A stretch of 40,966 nt of DNA from a virus, in IMG/VR virus record IMGVR_UViG_3300047557_002959, positions 1 through 40,966 of that record; one strand, 5' to 3'. Under the pieces are notes generated by a model, which worked only from the letters and a program-made list of their open reading frames with translations, ran no database searches and was not told the origin of the DNA. The position numbers and the translations under genes are program-made. Shown here one piece after another: positions 15,898 to 23,490 of the stretch; position 1 is the stretch's first letter; each line of letters begins with the position of its first letter.

Positions 15898-16593
15898 TTA
15901 CTGCGCAGAGAATTCGATGCCCAGGAACGCGCCCTGAGGACCAGATGCATTCGGCGCTGCAACAACCACACCGTTGACCGTCGCACCGGAACCACCGATC
16001 GTGAAGCGACCGTTAGCACCCGTAGTGATGATCGGATTGGTTGCCATCCAGTTCACCGCAGTGTCGTACTCGCTGGTGTAGATGACGCCGGACTTGACGA
16101 CACCAACTTGACCCAGCTGAGCAGCCGCCGTGCCGCCCGGGGTAATGTCACCCTGGATCGAAACAGCTTCCACTACGGTCGGGACGAAGCGATAGACGGC
16201 GACGATGGTTTGGCCTGCAGCCGCAACACCGGTGCCGCCGAACGTCAGGGTAGCCCCCGACAGTTGGTACTGGGTAGCACCCGCGCCGGCCGCAACAGCC
16301 GTTGCGCCGTTCAGCACCGTCAGAGTGGAGCCCGACGGAGTGCGCGACAGGGTGTAGGTCAGACCTGCGCCGATGACGAAGGTTTCGACTTTCGGGAAGG
16401 AAGCCAAGGTGATCTGGGCAGAAATTGCCACGCCCAGGAACAGTTCGCCAGAGCTGCCAGCCGAAGGCGCCGCACCAAAGACGCCGGCGATAGTGCTGGC
16501 AACCAGGGCTTGACCTTCCGCAGCAACAGCGGCACCGGCAGCCAGGGCCACTTCATGGCTGATCTGGAAGCGCGATTTAGGAAAGTAGATCAT
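15898..16593 (-). CDS. Capsid-associated structural protein (decoration candidate)
   Basis: A 231-residue protein, Ala/Gly/Thr/Val-rich and poor in charge. Several short segments read like beta strands (VETFVIGAGLTYTLSRTPSG, GATQYQLSGATLTFGGTGVA, TIVAVYRFVPTVVEAVSIQG). It lies directly before the major capsid gene in the transcript. A head decoration or minor capsid role is likely by context. An SD (AGGAG) is 11 bases upstream of the ATG; a closer out-of-frame ATG is ignored. No family recognised. Confidence 0.6.
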   Translation of the reverse strand: MIYFPKSRFQISHEVALAAGAAVAAEGQALVASTIAGVFGAAPSAGSSGELFLGVAISAQITLASFPKVETFVIGAGLTYTLSRTPSGSTLTVLNGATAVAAGAGATQYQLSGATLTFGGTGVAAAGQTIVAVYRFVPTVVEAVSIQGDITPGGTAAAQLGQVGVVKSGVIYTSEYDTAVNWMATNPIITTGANGRFTIGGSGATVNGVVVAAPNASGPQGAFLGIEFSAQ

Positions 16594-16612
16594 TTTTCAT
16601 TTGACTCCTATG

Positions 16613-18076
16613 TTAAGCGGGGAAAAGGGAGGACGAAGCGTCCTTCCCATGACTCTTCAAGAGCGAAGCGATGACCGAAGTCGGTCGAGAAGGACTACCT
16701 GCCTTGCCACCGAGCAGCGCGGCAGTCTCCGACTGAGCCACAGGACGGATGTGCGCCGTCGCTGCGAATTCGTCGGAATCGTCAATACTGTCGTCTTCAT
16801 CCTCTTCTGCGGATAGAACGGTATTGACTAGATCGAGTGTTGCCGCCAGTTCATTGCGGGACTCTGCCGAACGGGAGCGGACAACTTGGGCTTGTTGAAG
16901 GAGAGTTGCCGCGTAGGCCAGGCCATGCTTGTCGAACACGCGGTCAACGATCTTGGCAGGCGATTGCACACCAGCGGTGGTGAGTTCTGCTACGAGGGCA
17001 GCCTTCAGAGGATTGGTAATCCCCTTCCAGAAACCCTTGTTGATGCCGACGGTAGCGATATCAAGCGATTGCTTGACCGCCGCCTCCAGCTGCTTCTCCT
17101 TGGTAAGGAGTTCAGCGGTAGCAGACTCGACCTTGGCACTGACGACGGTCGCCAGTTGTTTGGCCACACGGATCTTGATCTTGACCGGCGAGAACGAGAA
17201 TGCCTCGACAGTTTTGACCACGCCGTGCTGTTTCAGATGGTTGGCGATTGCGGTATGGAAGGCATCCTTGCCCCACAAGTCCTTGTTGTCGCCGGCAGCC
17301 GACTGGTGCAGGTGAGCGACGATAGTGGTCTTGCAGGCAATAGCGATCGAGTCGCCGAAATCCAGGACACTGGCTTCAGCAGGCACGTCCTCAAGGTCAT
17401 CCATGAGACTGACTTCGAGTTCTTCTGCTTCGTCGCTGGCTACGGCGCCACCATCAGATTCAGGATCACCTCCTTCCGATTCGCTGCCTTCGTCGCCGGC
17501 AGCGGTTAGGTCACCAGGATTGCCTACGGGATCGGCAACAGGAGCTGCGTCGCCTTCGCCTGCGCTGTCGTCGCCAAGCAGGTCGACTTCTTCGAGGTCG
17601 TCGGACGCAATTTCGTCCGCGTCGAACTCTTCGTCATCCATACCTTCGTCGTCGGCCGCAGTGATCTTGGTGCCGCAGATGGTGCAAGAAATTTCCTTGT
17701 CCAGTGCAGCCAGAACGCTACGTTGCAGGGCGTGGGTCGTGCCGCAGGAGGCGCAATCGACGGACACGCATTCTTCGTCGACGGGAAAGTCGACCATCCC
17801 GTCATCGTCGGCCGCAGTTGCCTTTTCCTTGACATGAGTGCTTCCGCACACGATGCAATGAAGTTCCGCAGAGGCTAACTCGCGAGGCGTGGCGAACTCA
17901 GTGGTGCAATCAGCGCAGTGGACTGTCGAGAACGGCAGCTTGCTGATGGTTGCACTTGCGTTCTCCGCGGCTAGGAGCGCAGCATCGGAGGAAGAGAAGA
18001 CAAACACGCGATCCGCCGCTGCACAGGCAGCCAACGCGGCAGCTCGTACAAGAGTGGAACTGTGGGTTTTTGACAT
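16613..18076 (-). CDS. Head-region protein with two zinc ribbons and acidic linker
   Basis: A large protein (487 residues from ATG at 18076; a TTG two codons earlier, at 18082, has better SD spacing and is an alternative). The N-terminal 140 residues hold two four-cysteine zinc-ribbon-like units with CxxC pairs (CADC/CIVC near residues 55-80 and CASC/CTIC near 110-135). Next comes an acidic Ala/Asp/Glu/Ser linker to about residue 240. A C-terminal helical domain follows, with FGDSIAIACKTTIVAHLHQS and ATVGINKGFWKGITNPLKAA. It is the first gene of the structural transcript. The acidic middle and position ahead of the capsid genes suit a scaffold/core protein, but this is inference. Confidence 0.65.
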   Translation of the reverse strand: MSKTHSSTLVRAAALAACAAADRVFVFSSSDAALLAAENASATISKLPFSTVHCADCTTEFATPRELASAELHCIVCGSTHVKEKATAADDDGMVDFPVDEECVSVDCASCGTTHALQRSVLAALDKEISCTICGTKITAADDEGMDDEEFDADEIASDDLEEVDLLGDDSAGEGDAAPVADPVGNPGDLTAAGDEGSESEGGDPESDGGAVASDEAEELEVSLMDDLEDVPAEASVLDFGDSIAIACKTTIVAHLHQSAAGDNKDLWGKDAFHTAIANHLKQHGVVKTVEAFSFSPVKIKIRVAKQLATVVSAKVESATAELLTKEKQLEAAVKQSLDIATVGINKGFWKGITNPLKAALVAELTTAGVQSPAKIVDRVFDKHGLAYAATLLQQAQVVRSRSAESRNELAATLDLVNTVLSAEEDEDDSIDDSDEFAATAHIRPVAQSETAALLGGKAGSPSRPTSVIASLLKSHGKDASSSLFPA

Positions 18077-18239
18077 GTTCAAACAATCTCCTATTTTGGT
18101 TTCGGGCGCCCCGACTTAACGAAGCTACATTACGCAGGTGTCGGACCATATTAAATTACTATGTGCAGAAACCAGTGAGGAATGTAAATACGTTTTAGCA
18201 CAACGACGTGCCTTTTAGTGGATACAAGGAGGTAGTACC
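18077..18239. promoter_or_regulatory. Divergent intergenic control region
   Basis: About 160 bases between the leftward structural operon and the rightward PP-loop operon. It contains a TGTAAATA core at 18183-18190 on the plus strand, 49 bases before the PP-loop start codon, and the SD AAGGAGGT at about 18226. The structural operon has its SD AGGAG at about 18089. No convincing standard -35 box was found. The promoter call for the plus side rests on the recurrence of the TGTAAATA core elsewhere. Confidence 0.5.
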
Positions 18240-18899
18240 GTGGGACCCGACACCGAGAACAAGGCAGAGAGTAAGGCAGAAGGGGGCACCAGCCCTTACC
18301 TAGTTACAAGTAACGTACCTCTAGATCGTATGGAGCCGTGGAATCCTTACAGGGGTTACGCCGCAGGCACACTAGGCGACAAAGTGCGCCTTGCCGTAGG
18401 TAGAATTCAGAAGGTAGCCCAGCTAGGCGCAATCTACGTAGGTCATTCTGGAGGCAAGGACTCCGATGCGGTAATGAGGCTGACGGAGATGGCCATGGGC
18501 CCGTACAGCCAGCATCTTGTGGTGCACACGATGAAAGACATTGTGCCAATGGAAGACCGAGGGCACTTGGCAGACAAGATGGCTAGGAAAGATTCGCCAA
18601 ATGCCAACCGACTGTTTATGGTGCCGGCTTCGGGTATGCAGGATTTTATCCGACGCACTCAGGTAGTGGCACAAGTAGACGGTACCCGACGAGACGAGTT
18701 CAGTCGTACCGATGGCCGAAGCACTAACCTGATCGTAGATGGCGTGGAACAATCCCGGGAAGAGATGACAGACTTTACGAAAGAAGGTCTGTTCGGAATT
18801 GCCTTCTGTTTCCCTATCTACGATTGGTCCGAGGTGGAGGTGTACAAGTTCCTCGCGGTCGAAGGGGTGCAGATCAGTCCGTCGTACTACACGACCTAA
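18240..18899 (+). CDS. PP-loop ATP pyrophosphatase, PAPS-reductase-like
   Basis: A 219-residue protein. The PP-loop (SGGKDSD) at residues 70-76 binds ATP, and a C-terminal YDWSEVEVYKFLA segment is the DW-type motif of the PAPS-reductase/sulfotransferase-like branch. The enzyme should adenylate an oxygen or sulfur atom on its substrate; family members include PAPS reductases, tRNA thiolases and DNA phosphorothioation DndC-like proteins. It lacks a C-terminal cysteine motif typical of PAPS reductase and is shorter than most. The start is GTG, with an AAGGAGGT SD. It leads a three-gene operon with no gap to the next gene (TAAATG). Which substrate it acts on cannot be told. Confidence 0.75.
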   Translation: MGPDTENKAESKAEGGTSPYLVTSNVPLDRMEPWNPYRGYAAGTLGDKVRLAVGRIQKVAQLGAIYVGHSGGKDSDAVMRLTEMAMGPYSQHLVVHTMKDIVPMEDRGHLADKMARKDSPNANRLFMVPASGMQDFIRRTQVVAQVDGTRRDEFSRTDGRSTNLIVDGVEQSREEMTDFTKEGLFGIAFCFPIYDWSEVEVYKFLAVEGVQISPSYYTT

Positions 18900-19286
18900 A
18901 TGTGGCAGGTGTGGGTAGGCCAGATAAAACCTAGTTCGGGGATAGTGAGAGCCAAAAGAATAGTCCTGAGGAAGAAGGTACTTCGTTGCGAAGTAGGTCA
19001 GGAGAAAGGCTCGGGGACTTGGGTAGAGATTCCGCTGGACGATCTTATACACATCACGACGTACGGTGACGTTAAGGATCGAGGGTACTACCAGGTGAGA
19101 TACTCGGACTACACCTACGATAACCGCGTGTTGATAATTAGTCCGTACAAACCCAGGACGAAGATAATTAAAGGTGTGCCGTTCTGGGAGGTGCGAGTAG
19201 ATGAGAGAAGTGTCGAGGGACTCGCCTACAAAATGCTCGTGCTGAAATCTAATTCGCAAGTCAATAAACAGGAGCGCCGCAAATGA
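18900..19286 (+). CDS. Unknown protein in the PP-loop operon
   Basis: A 128-residue basic protein starting at the base after the PP-loop stop codon. It is a mixed alpha/beta protein with several Trp/Tyr/Val strands (KIIKGVPFWEVRVDERSVEG, then MLVLKSNSQVNKQERRK at the end) and no cysteine pairs. The tight linkage and coupled start suggest it is made with the PP-loop enzyme and perhaps works with it. The end overlaps the next start by four bases (ATGA). Family not recognised. Confidence 0.6.
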   Translation: MWQVWVGQIKPSSGIVRAKRIVLRKKVLRCEVGQEKGSGTWVEIPLDDLIHITTYGDVKDRGYYQVRYSDYTYDNRVLIISPYKPRTKIIKGVPFWEVRVDERSVEGLAYKMLVLKSNSQVNKQERRK

Positions 19287-19726
19287 GTAAGAGCACCGCA
19301 GTTGCAGATGTGAAGAAGCAGGCGAGCGTTTGGGTAACCTTTGCTTTTGAAGGTATCCATTGTTATCCGGAGGCCGCCACCCACCCGAACCTGGAAGACG
19401 TCAGCTTCCTAGGGTCGCCGCACAGGCATCAGTTCAAGGTCAAGCTGACCGTGCCGGTTACCCACTTTAACCGAGATGTGGAATTCATTCAGTTGCAGCG
19501 GGCAGTGGTAAAGGTTTTCTACGCCAGGGTGTCCGGTGGTCGGAAAATTCAAGTAGGGGAACCGCTTCAACTAGGAGCAATGTCCTGCGAAATGATGGCG
19601 GAAGATGTCTACACCGCGTTCCTGGTCGCGTTAGCCAAGTTGAAAGGCACTCGGAATGCTGTGCATCCTGCGACAGTGGAAGTTTCGGAAGATGGCGAGA
19701 ACGGAGCGACCGTAGTGTTCGGCTAG
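19283..19726 (+). CDS. Unknown phage protein with HRHxF and SCEMMAE motifs
   Basis: A 147-residue protein. It has the segment FEGIHCYPEAATHPNLEDVS, then FLGSPHRHQFKVKLTVPVTH, and later GAMSCEMMAEDV. The HxH plus late Cys/Glu pattern suggests a metal site or a small ligand site, faintly like T-fold/QueD-type enzymes. I recall similar proteins in other phages but know no function. The overlap with the previous gene indicates operon membership and coupling, and the terminator after it ends the operon. Confidence 0.65.
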   Translation: MSKSTAVADVKKQASVWVTFAFEGIHCYPEAATHPNLEDVSFLGSPHRHQFKVKLTVPVTHFNRDVEFIQLQRAVVKVFYARVSGGRKIQVGEPLQLGAMSCEMMAEDVYTAFLVALAKLKGTRNAVHPATVEVSEDGENGATVVFG

Positions 19727-19748
19727 TCTGATCGCAGAATCTGCTCAA

Positions 19749-19779
19749 GAGAAAGGGGCCTCTAATGGGCCCCTTTCTC
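19749..19779. terminator. Bidirectional hairpin between convergent operons
   Basis: Perfect 12-bp stem GAGAAAGGGGCC / GGCCCCTTTCTC (19749-19760 and 19768-19779) with a 7-base loop. It lies between the end of the plus-strand operon (19726) and the end of the minus-strand glycosyltransferase operon (19796). It should stop transcription from both sides, though neither side has a long U-run. Confidence 0.8.
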
Positions 19780-19795
19780 ACGGCTGTACGGCGCG

Positions 19796-20992
19796 TCAGC
19801 CGCGGAAGCTGTGCCTCGAATCTCTTTCGATGGTCCGAGCCATTATGCTCATAGGTTGAAAGCAATAGTGTTTAGCCCTATCCCGACAAATATCTCGCCA
19901 GTTACCGTGAGGGGTCGGCTTCGGCGACCTATAGGTGTTCGCTTCCAGGAGAACTTGTATCTTGCTAACTACCTGGTCCTCGTCATCGAACAAGAACGCC
20001 CTCTCCCAACCAACCAGTTCAGGGTGAGACAACGAGTTGCGTACCAAAGGGTAGCACTCGTACATCATAGCCTCCACTATGCAGTACCCGAAATTCTCTT
20101 CGATACTGGTCGAGAGCATAACCGCACTCTCTTCCAAAAGTGCGTGGTACTCGGCCTTGCTCAACCCTGCCTTGATAGTGATGATCCCGTCTGACTCCAT
20201 CTCGCGGGCAAGTTTAAGGAGCCACGTCTTGTTGGACGTGAAATGGGGGCGAGAAGTGCACACCACAATCTCGATCGTAGGGTCTTCCCGTTTGAGAATG
20301 TATGCCAAGTCGAGACTGAGGTTAGGCCTCTTCTCCCAGTCGAACCTGTTAGGTAGCACCACTTGCCGCTTCTTAGCAGCAGGCTGGCCCTCTTGAAGAA
20401 AATCGTTCCTGGCGTAGTCACTTTTGAAGAGGGGATTGCCGGACACCACCAGCTTCGAGGCTAACGCCTCTTGATCTTTCTGAGGTAGGTTCAACGGCAG
20501 CAGACGCCTCTCGATGAAGGCTCGCTTGTGGTAATCAGAACCGACAAAGACGGTGTCGCAAGCCGCAAGCCAGCCGACCTCCGTGAACCTCTGGTAAGGT
20601 GCTGCAACAGCAAAAGCATCCTCTATCGTGTAGGACGCCGCGTGAAGGAATCCGTAGATCAGGATTGGCACCTTGTTGAGCTGAGACAAGAGGCGAAGGC
20701 TCTCGATGCCCCAGAACTCTATATCGGAGACGAAGAAAATGTCCCCAGGTCGGATCAGTTTTTCGCGGAACATCTTCGCAACCTTCTGCATCTGACTATT
20801 CTTGTAGTAGATGGTGCTGTTGATGTCCAGGAACGTCCCTACCTCAACGTGGTCGGTAAGAGTCTCGCCTGAGATGTTGTAGGCCTCGATACCGTCGATG
20901 TGATCCTCAAAAGCTTTCGGCAAGTGGTTGTACCAGGACTCCGTGTATCTCTCCGGCAAAGGCTCGATAGGGAGGATGTGAAGTTTCGTCAT
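19796..20992 (-). CDS. Glycosyltransferase, GT-B/GT4-like
   Basis: A 398-residue protein starting MTKLHILPIEPLPERYTESW. The ATG at 20992 overlaps the previous stop (ATGA); a longer open frame upstream is not used. The C-terminal half has GT-B features: KLVVSGNPLF, then RQVVLPNRFDWEKRPNLSLD (donor-loop opening), IVVCTSRPHF, and SIEENFGYCIVEAMMYECYP, the E-x7-E-type motif with family GT4 appearance. It should transfer a sugar from a nucleotide donor. Candidate acceptors are DNA bases, a small thiol-like molecule or surface glycans. Its neighbour is a PIG-L deacetylase, the same pairing seen for MshA/MshB and BshA/BshB and in GPI synthesis. That makes a GlcNAc transfer followed by deacetylation attractive, as inference. 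Confidence 0.8.
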   Translation of the reverse strand: MTKLHILPIEPLPERYTESWYNHLPKAFEDHIDGIEAYNISGETLTDHVEVGTFLDINSTIYYKNSQMQKVAKMFREKLIRPGDIFFVSDIEFWGIESLRLLSQLNKVPILIYGFLHAASYTIEDAFAVAAPYQRFTEVGWLAACDTVFVGSDYHKRAFIERRLLPLNLPQKDQEALASKLVVSGNPLFKSDYARNDFLQEGQPAAKKRQVVLPNRFDWEKRPNLSLDLAYILKREDPTIEIVVCTSRPHFTSNKTWLLKLAREMESDGIITIKAGLSKAEYHALLEESAVMLSTSIEENFGYCIVEAMMYECYPLVRNSLSHPELVGWERAFLFDDEDQVVSKIQVLLEANTYRSPKPTPHGNWRDICRDRAKHYCFQPMSIMARTIERDSRHSFRG

Positions 20993-21501
20993 GTTGGCTC
21001 CGGTGTAGGAAAAGGTGAAGGTAGTTCGATGTCGTTTTGGAATTCTTCCGGGTGTGTTCTCTGAAACGAGAGTCGTGTAGCACAAAGCACCGTAGGTCCT
21101 CGGCTAGTCTCTTGACTGAATTTGATTTGGTCTAGCGGCTCTAGACCCCAGAGTGAAGGTTTGCCTTCTACGTGAATCATGAACCCTAGAGAAGGGTACT
21201 GGCGTCGAAGTTCATACCAGGATTCACTGTAGTCGGTTACCTCGAGAGTAACCAGTAACCGAGATTTCATATCCAGAAACGGACCGATATACTCACCGAA
21301 AAAGTGAGGAGTGATCTGATTGGTGTGGTCTGATATGTAGAAATGAGAAGCGCCGTGCTGGTTAGCGTAGATGTGCAGCCATCGCCCGAGCGCACAAGCA
21401 CTCTCATGGTGATGGAGAAACGCCTGCAGCAGCTCTGCGTAGCTCATGAAAATCGTCTTGATACCTCGCAAGCGTCCTTCTACTTCTATTCCTATCTTCA
21501 T
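20989..21501 (-). CDS. Unknown protein between glycosyltransferase and PIG-L genes
   Basis: A 170-residue protein starting MKIGIEVEGRLRGIKTIFMS. It is alpha/beta, with HIYANQHGASHFYISDH, SRLLVTLEVTDYSESW and PLDQIKFSQETSRG as notable stretches. Several His residues lie in the N-terminal half but there is no cysteine cluster. The middle position in a coupled three-gene set (12 bases after the PIG-L gene and overlapping the glycosyltransferase start) suggests a partner in the same pathway. I have no firm family assignment. SD GGGG is about ten bases upstream. Confidence 0.6.
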   Translation of the reverse strand: MKIGIEVEGRLRGIKTIFMSYAELLQAFLHHHESACALGRWLHIYANQHGASHFYISDHTNQITPHFFGEYIGPFLDMKSRLLVTLEVTDYSESWYELRRQYPSLGFMIHVEGKPSLWGLEPLDQIKFSQETSRGPTVLCATRLSFQRTHPEEFQNDIELPSPFPTPEPT

Positions 21502-21512
21502 TTACATCCCCT

Positions 21513-22400
21513 TTAAACACTCACTGACCAAGAGGAACCGTCTTCTGCCCTGGCCGTAACCTTCAAGGACTCGACCTGCCCTAAGGGCAAGCTGAACAGC
21601 AGTTCAGGATGAATCTCTTCCACTATGTATCTGAGGTTGGGTATAGTGACGGCCCTCCCGTACTCGGATAACTTCACGGAAGATTGCCTCAGCACCGCGT
21701 CCAGGTTAGCCTCTAGCTCTGAGAGCAAGCCCCAGTCTTTCAGAGAAACTTCGGCGTCAATGTAGATGCCGGAAGTGATCTTCCGATCCGTATCTGGGTA
21801 GCTACTTAGAACCACGTGAACGTAGCGAGTGAGTCTCGCCGCTGACCTAGTATTGTCCCGACTGTAGCCCTCAAACAGAAAGTATTTCTCATTCTGAAAC
21901 AATGAGAACTGGGAAGGGTAATTCTGGAGCAAGGCTTCTTTCTTCTGGCTCGCAATGTGCGAGGGCAAAGGGACAACAGACGGGGAAGACATGTCTATCG
22001 AGTAGAACTCCAGCTGTACCTTCGAGGCACCTCCGGCTGTTAGCCTGTGTGCGACCTTCCGAGCCGTCCAATTTACCATCTTGTGATGATGGTGCACATC
22101 GGTAATGTCAGGGACCAACCAGATAGTATTCGCCGTATGGTACTGGCGCATAATCCGGTGTATGGCGTTGTCCAGAGACATCATCGACAACATCGCATCC
22201 GGAGCGTGGGAGAATGTCAGGAGGAATCCGTAGAATTGACTTGCGCGTATAGCCTCTTGCTGCCGCTCTTCCGTAAGATCGAAGAAGTAGTGGACTCCGC
22301 TAACGTGGCCGGTCAGGAGTTTGGTGTAGCACCCTATCATTTCGTCGTCGACGTGGGGCGCCAAGATTTGGTACTCCAGTAGGTCGTTGTCCGCAGACAT
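21513..22400 (-). CDS. PIG-L/LmbE-like de-N-acetylase
   Basis: A 295-residue protein. The PIG-L signature PHVDDE occurs at residues 15-20 (H16, D18, D19), with a second metal-binding His cluster in DVHHHHK near residues 101-107. These match the zinc ligands of MshB, BshB and PIG-L, which remove acetyl from GlcNAc linked to an acceptor. The catalytic Asp after the first His is present. About 120 extra residues at the C-terminus (from SSYPDTDRKITSGIYIDAEV) form a separate alpha/beta section not typical of the family. SD AAGGAG precedes the ATG. Together with the glycosyltransferase it suggests a two-step sugar modification. Confidence 0.85.
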   Translation of the reverse strand: MSADNDLLEYQILAPHVDDEMIGCYTKLLTGHVSGVHYFFDLTEERQQEAIRASQFYGFLLTFSHAPDAMLSMMSLDNAIHRIMRQYHTANTIWLVPDITDVHHHHKMVNWTARKVAHRLTAGGASKVQLEFYSIDMSSPSVVPLPSHIASQKKEALLQNYPSQFSLFQNEKYFLFEGYSRDNTRSAARLTRYVHVVLSSYPDTDRKITSGIYIDAEVSLKDWGLLSELEANLDAVLRQSSVKLSEYGRAVTIPNLRYIVEEIHPELLFSLPLGQVESLKVTARAEDGSSWSVSV

Positions 22401-22652
22401 CTAGATCTCCTTGGTTTTGTAGTGGCCGTCTTTGACCAGCATCTTGGATGTGGTGCCACCAGGATTGAAAACATCAAACGCGGTGTACCCAGGTTTCTTG
22501 GCCGGATACATCTGAGTGGCCTTGAAACGGCAGACCTCAGAAGGTCGTACCGTGTAGTTGTAGTCCGCGCTGATCATATAGACCTCGCCCTCGACCGGCT
22601 CAGACTTCAAGGTCGTTACCAAAAGAGGGGCGAGGACTTTGACCAGTATCAC
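22401..22652 (-). CDS. Unknown small protein before the PIG-L gene
   Basis: An 83-residue protein starting MILVKVLAPLLVTTLKSEPV. It is beta-rich with a basic second half (CRFKATQMYPAKKPGYTAFD) and ends immediately before the SD region of the PIG-L gene. No transmembrane span, no paired cysteines. It belongs to the leftward operon that begins at 23010. I recognise no family. Confidence 0.6.
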   Translation of the reverse strand: MILVKVLAPLLVTTLKSEPVEGEVYMISADYNYTVRPSEVCRFKATQMYPAKKPGYTAFDVFNPGGTTSKMLVKDGHYKTKEI

Positions 22653-22653
22653 G

Positions 22654-23010
22654 TCAAGACTCTTTCATCTGGCCTTCGAGACCTGTCGCCACTCGCCGAG
22701 CAGTACGGGCCTCCAGGCTTCGGAGGGCGTCCCACATATGGGTGAGGGCTACCTCATTCTCCTCGCAAGGAAACGCGTCGTTCAGAACCTTGGTTCGGTC
22801 GATAAGGATCGCCAGCAAGGCTTCGTTCGTTACGCCGTTGAGACCGAAGGTCTTGACCGGCCCTTCCTGGAAATCAATCGAGATCGTTTTATGGGCGGTT
22901 CGTGTCAAGAACCGAACCTCATAGTGATGCCCATTAGGCTCCGCCGAATGCGGCCCAGGTACAGAGAAAACTTCGAGACCATTACGGTCAACATAAACGG
23001 CATGAGGCAT
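22654..23010 (-). CDS. Small phage protein, Acb2/Tad1-hairpin-like (candidate cyclic-nucleotide sponge)
   Basis: A 118-residue protein. The N-terminal beta part (MPHAVYVDRNGLEVFSVPGP, then HSAEPNGHHYEVRFL, then TISIDFQEGPVKTFGLNGVT) is followed by a helical hairpin (NEALLAILIDRTKVLNDAFP, then EENEVALTHMWDALRSLEAR and a tail with RRVATGLEG). I recall a large phage family with this same end, R-x-x-RG-x-EG, that I associate with the Acb2/Tad1 hairpin domain. In that family proteins sequester cyclic nucleotides to block CBASS-type defence. That role is hypothesis here. It is the first gene of the leftward operon, with a TAAGGAG SD and a promoter-like core 48 bases upstream. Confidence 0.55.
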   Translation of the reverse strand: MPHAVYVDRNGLEVFSVPGPHSAEPNGHHYEVRFLTRTAHKTISIDFQEGPVKTFGLNGVTNEALLAILIDRTKVLNDAFPCEENEVALTHMWDALRSLEARTARRVATGLEGQMKES

Positions 23011-23203
23011 GAAAAACTCCTTAGGGAAAGAAATCGGAATCGACTAACTCCACCTACTATTTACAGTCTGTAGAAAAGGCGCAGCCTTGCGTTAGCTGTT
23101 GCCGTTAGGCAACGATAGCCTCGAGCGAAGCGAGGGCTATCACAAATGACTCGTGTTCGTGTTGTTTTGCCAACTCTAGTGGCTTAGTTAGATAGGCACG
23201 AGA

Positions 23204-23233
23204 TTGTAGGCACGAGAACGAGTTGTTTATAAT
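23204..23233 (+). promoter_or_regulatory. Sigma70-like promoter candidate
   Basis: TTGTAG at 23204-23209 and TATAAT at 23228-23233 with an 18-base spacer, pointing toward the ATPase gene. The -10 box is a perfect match; the -35 box matches only its first three bases. About 300 bases separate it from the gene, so it could instead serve a leader or origin transcript. Confidence 0.35.
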
Positions 23234-23380
23234 GCAATCTTACGATCGCAAAGCGATCGGTATGATTGGATACACTAACGTGGTTTTAAAGATTCTAGAG
23301 TATTGGTTGATGTTGTGTTGTTGTAATGTGTACACATATAGTAAGGTTTCACTGCACTTCTAGAGTGATTCACAACAGGT

Positions 23381-23445
23381 TGTTGTGAAACTCTATTAAG
23401 CAATTACCTGTTGTGAAACTCTATTAAGCAATTACCTGTTGTGAA
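23381..23445 (+). repeat. 28-bp tandem repeat with partial third copy (iteron-like)
   Basis: Unit 1 is 23381-23408 and unit 2 is 23409-23436, identical, both starting TGTTGTGAAACTC and ending CAATTACC. A third copy starts (TGTTGTGAA) at 23437. The outer 13-bp arms GATTCACAACAGG (23367-23379) and CCTGTTGTGAATC (23435-23447) are an inverted pair. This looks like protein-binding sites or iterons. Confidence 0.85.
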
Positions 23446-23450
23446 TCGCT

Positions 23451-23470
23451 ATAAAGGCCGCGGCCTTTAT
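23451..23470. repeat. 20-bp perfect palindrome
   Basis: ATAAAGGCCGCGGCCTTTAT equals its own reverse complement. It lies between the 28-bp repeats and the plus-strand TGTAAATA core. It could be an operator for a dimeric regulator, or a short hairpin. Confidence 0.8.
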
Positions 23471-23482
23471 GGTACCTTAGAC

Positions 23483-23490
23483 TGTAAATA
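23483..23490 (+). promoter_or_regulatory. TGTAAATA promoter-like core before the ATPase gene
   Basis: TGTAAATACC, 42 bases before the ATG at 23533. The same core occurs before the PP-loop operon, the leftward operon starting at 23010 (as the reverse complement), and before the gene at 37428. It resembles a phage -10 or a T4-late-like TATAAATA box. No standard -35 box is visible. Confidence 0.4.

Noticed and set aside
14951-15937. Plus-strand frame of 328 codons opposite the capsid gene
   Set aside because: It has low-complexity Arg/Gln/Val composition and mirrors the capsid codon pattern. It is surrounded by minus-strand structural genes.
18423-19259. Minus-strand frame of 278 codons opposite the PP-loop operon
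   Set aside because: The PP-loop motif, strong SD and coupled starts support the plus strand. The opposite frame has no SD or recognisable motif.
20993-21085. N-terminal extension of the glycosyltransferase to 21085
   Set aside because: It would overlap the 170-residue gene in another frame; the ATGA overlap at 20992 is the typical start and the extension has no family-like sequence.
23381-23445. CRISPR-like array
   Set aside because: Only two full direct units with no spacers between them and no cas genes nearby; it is a simple tandem repeat.
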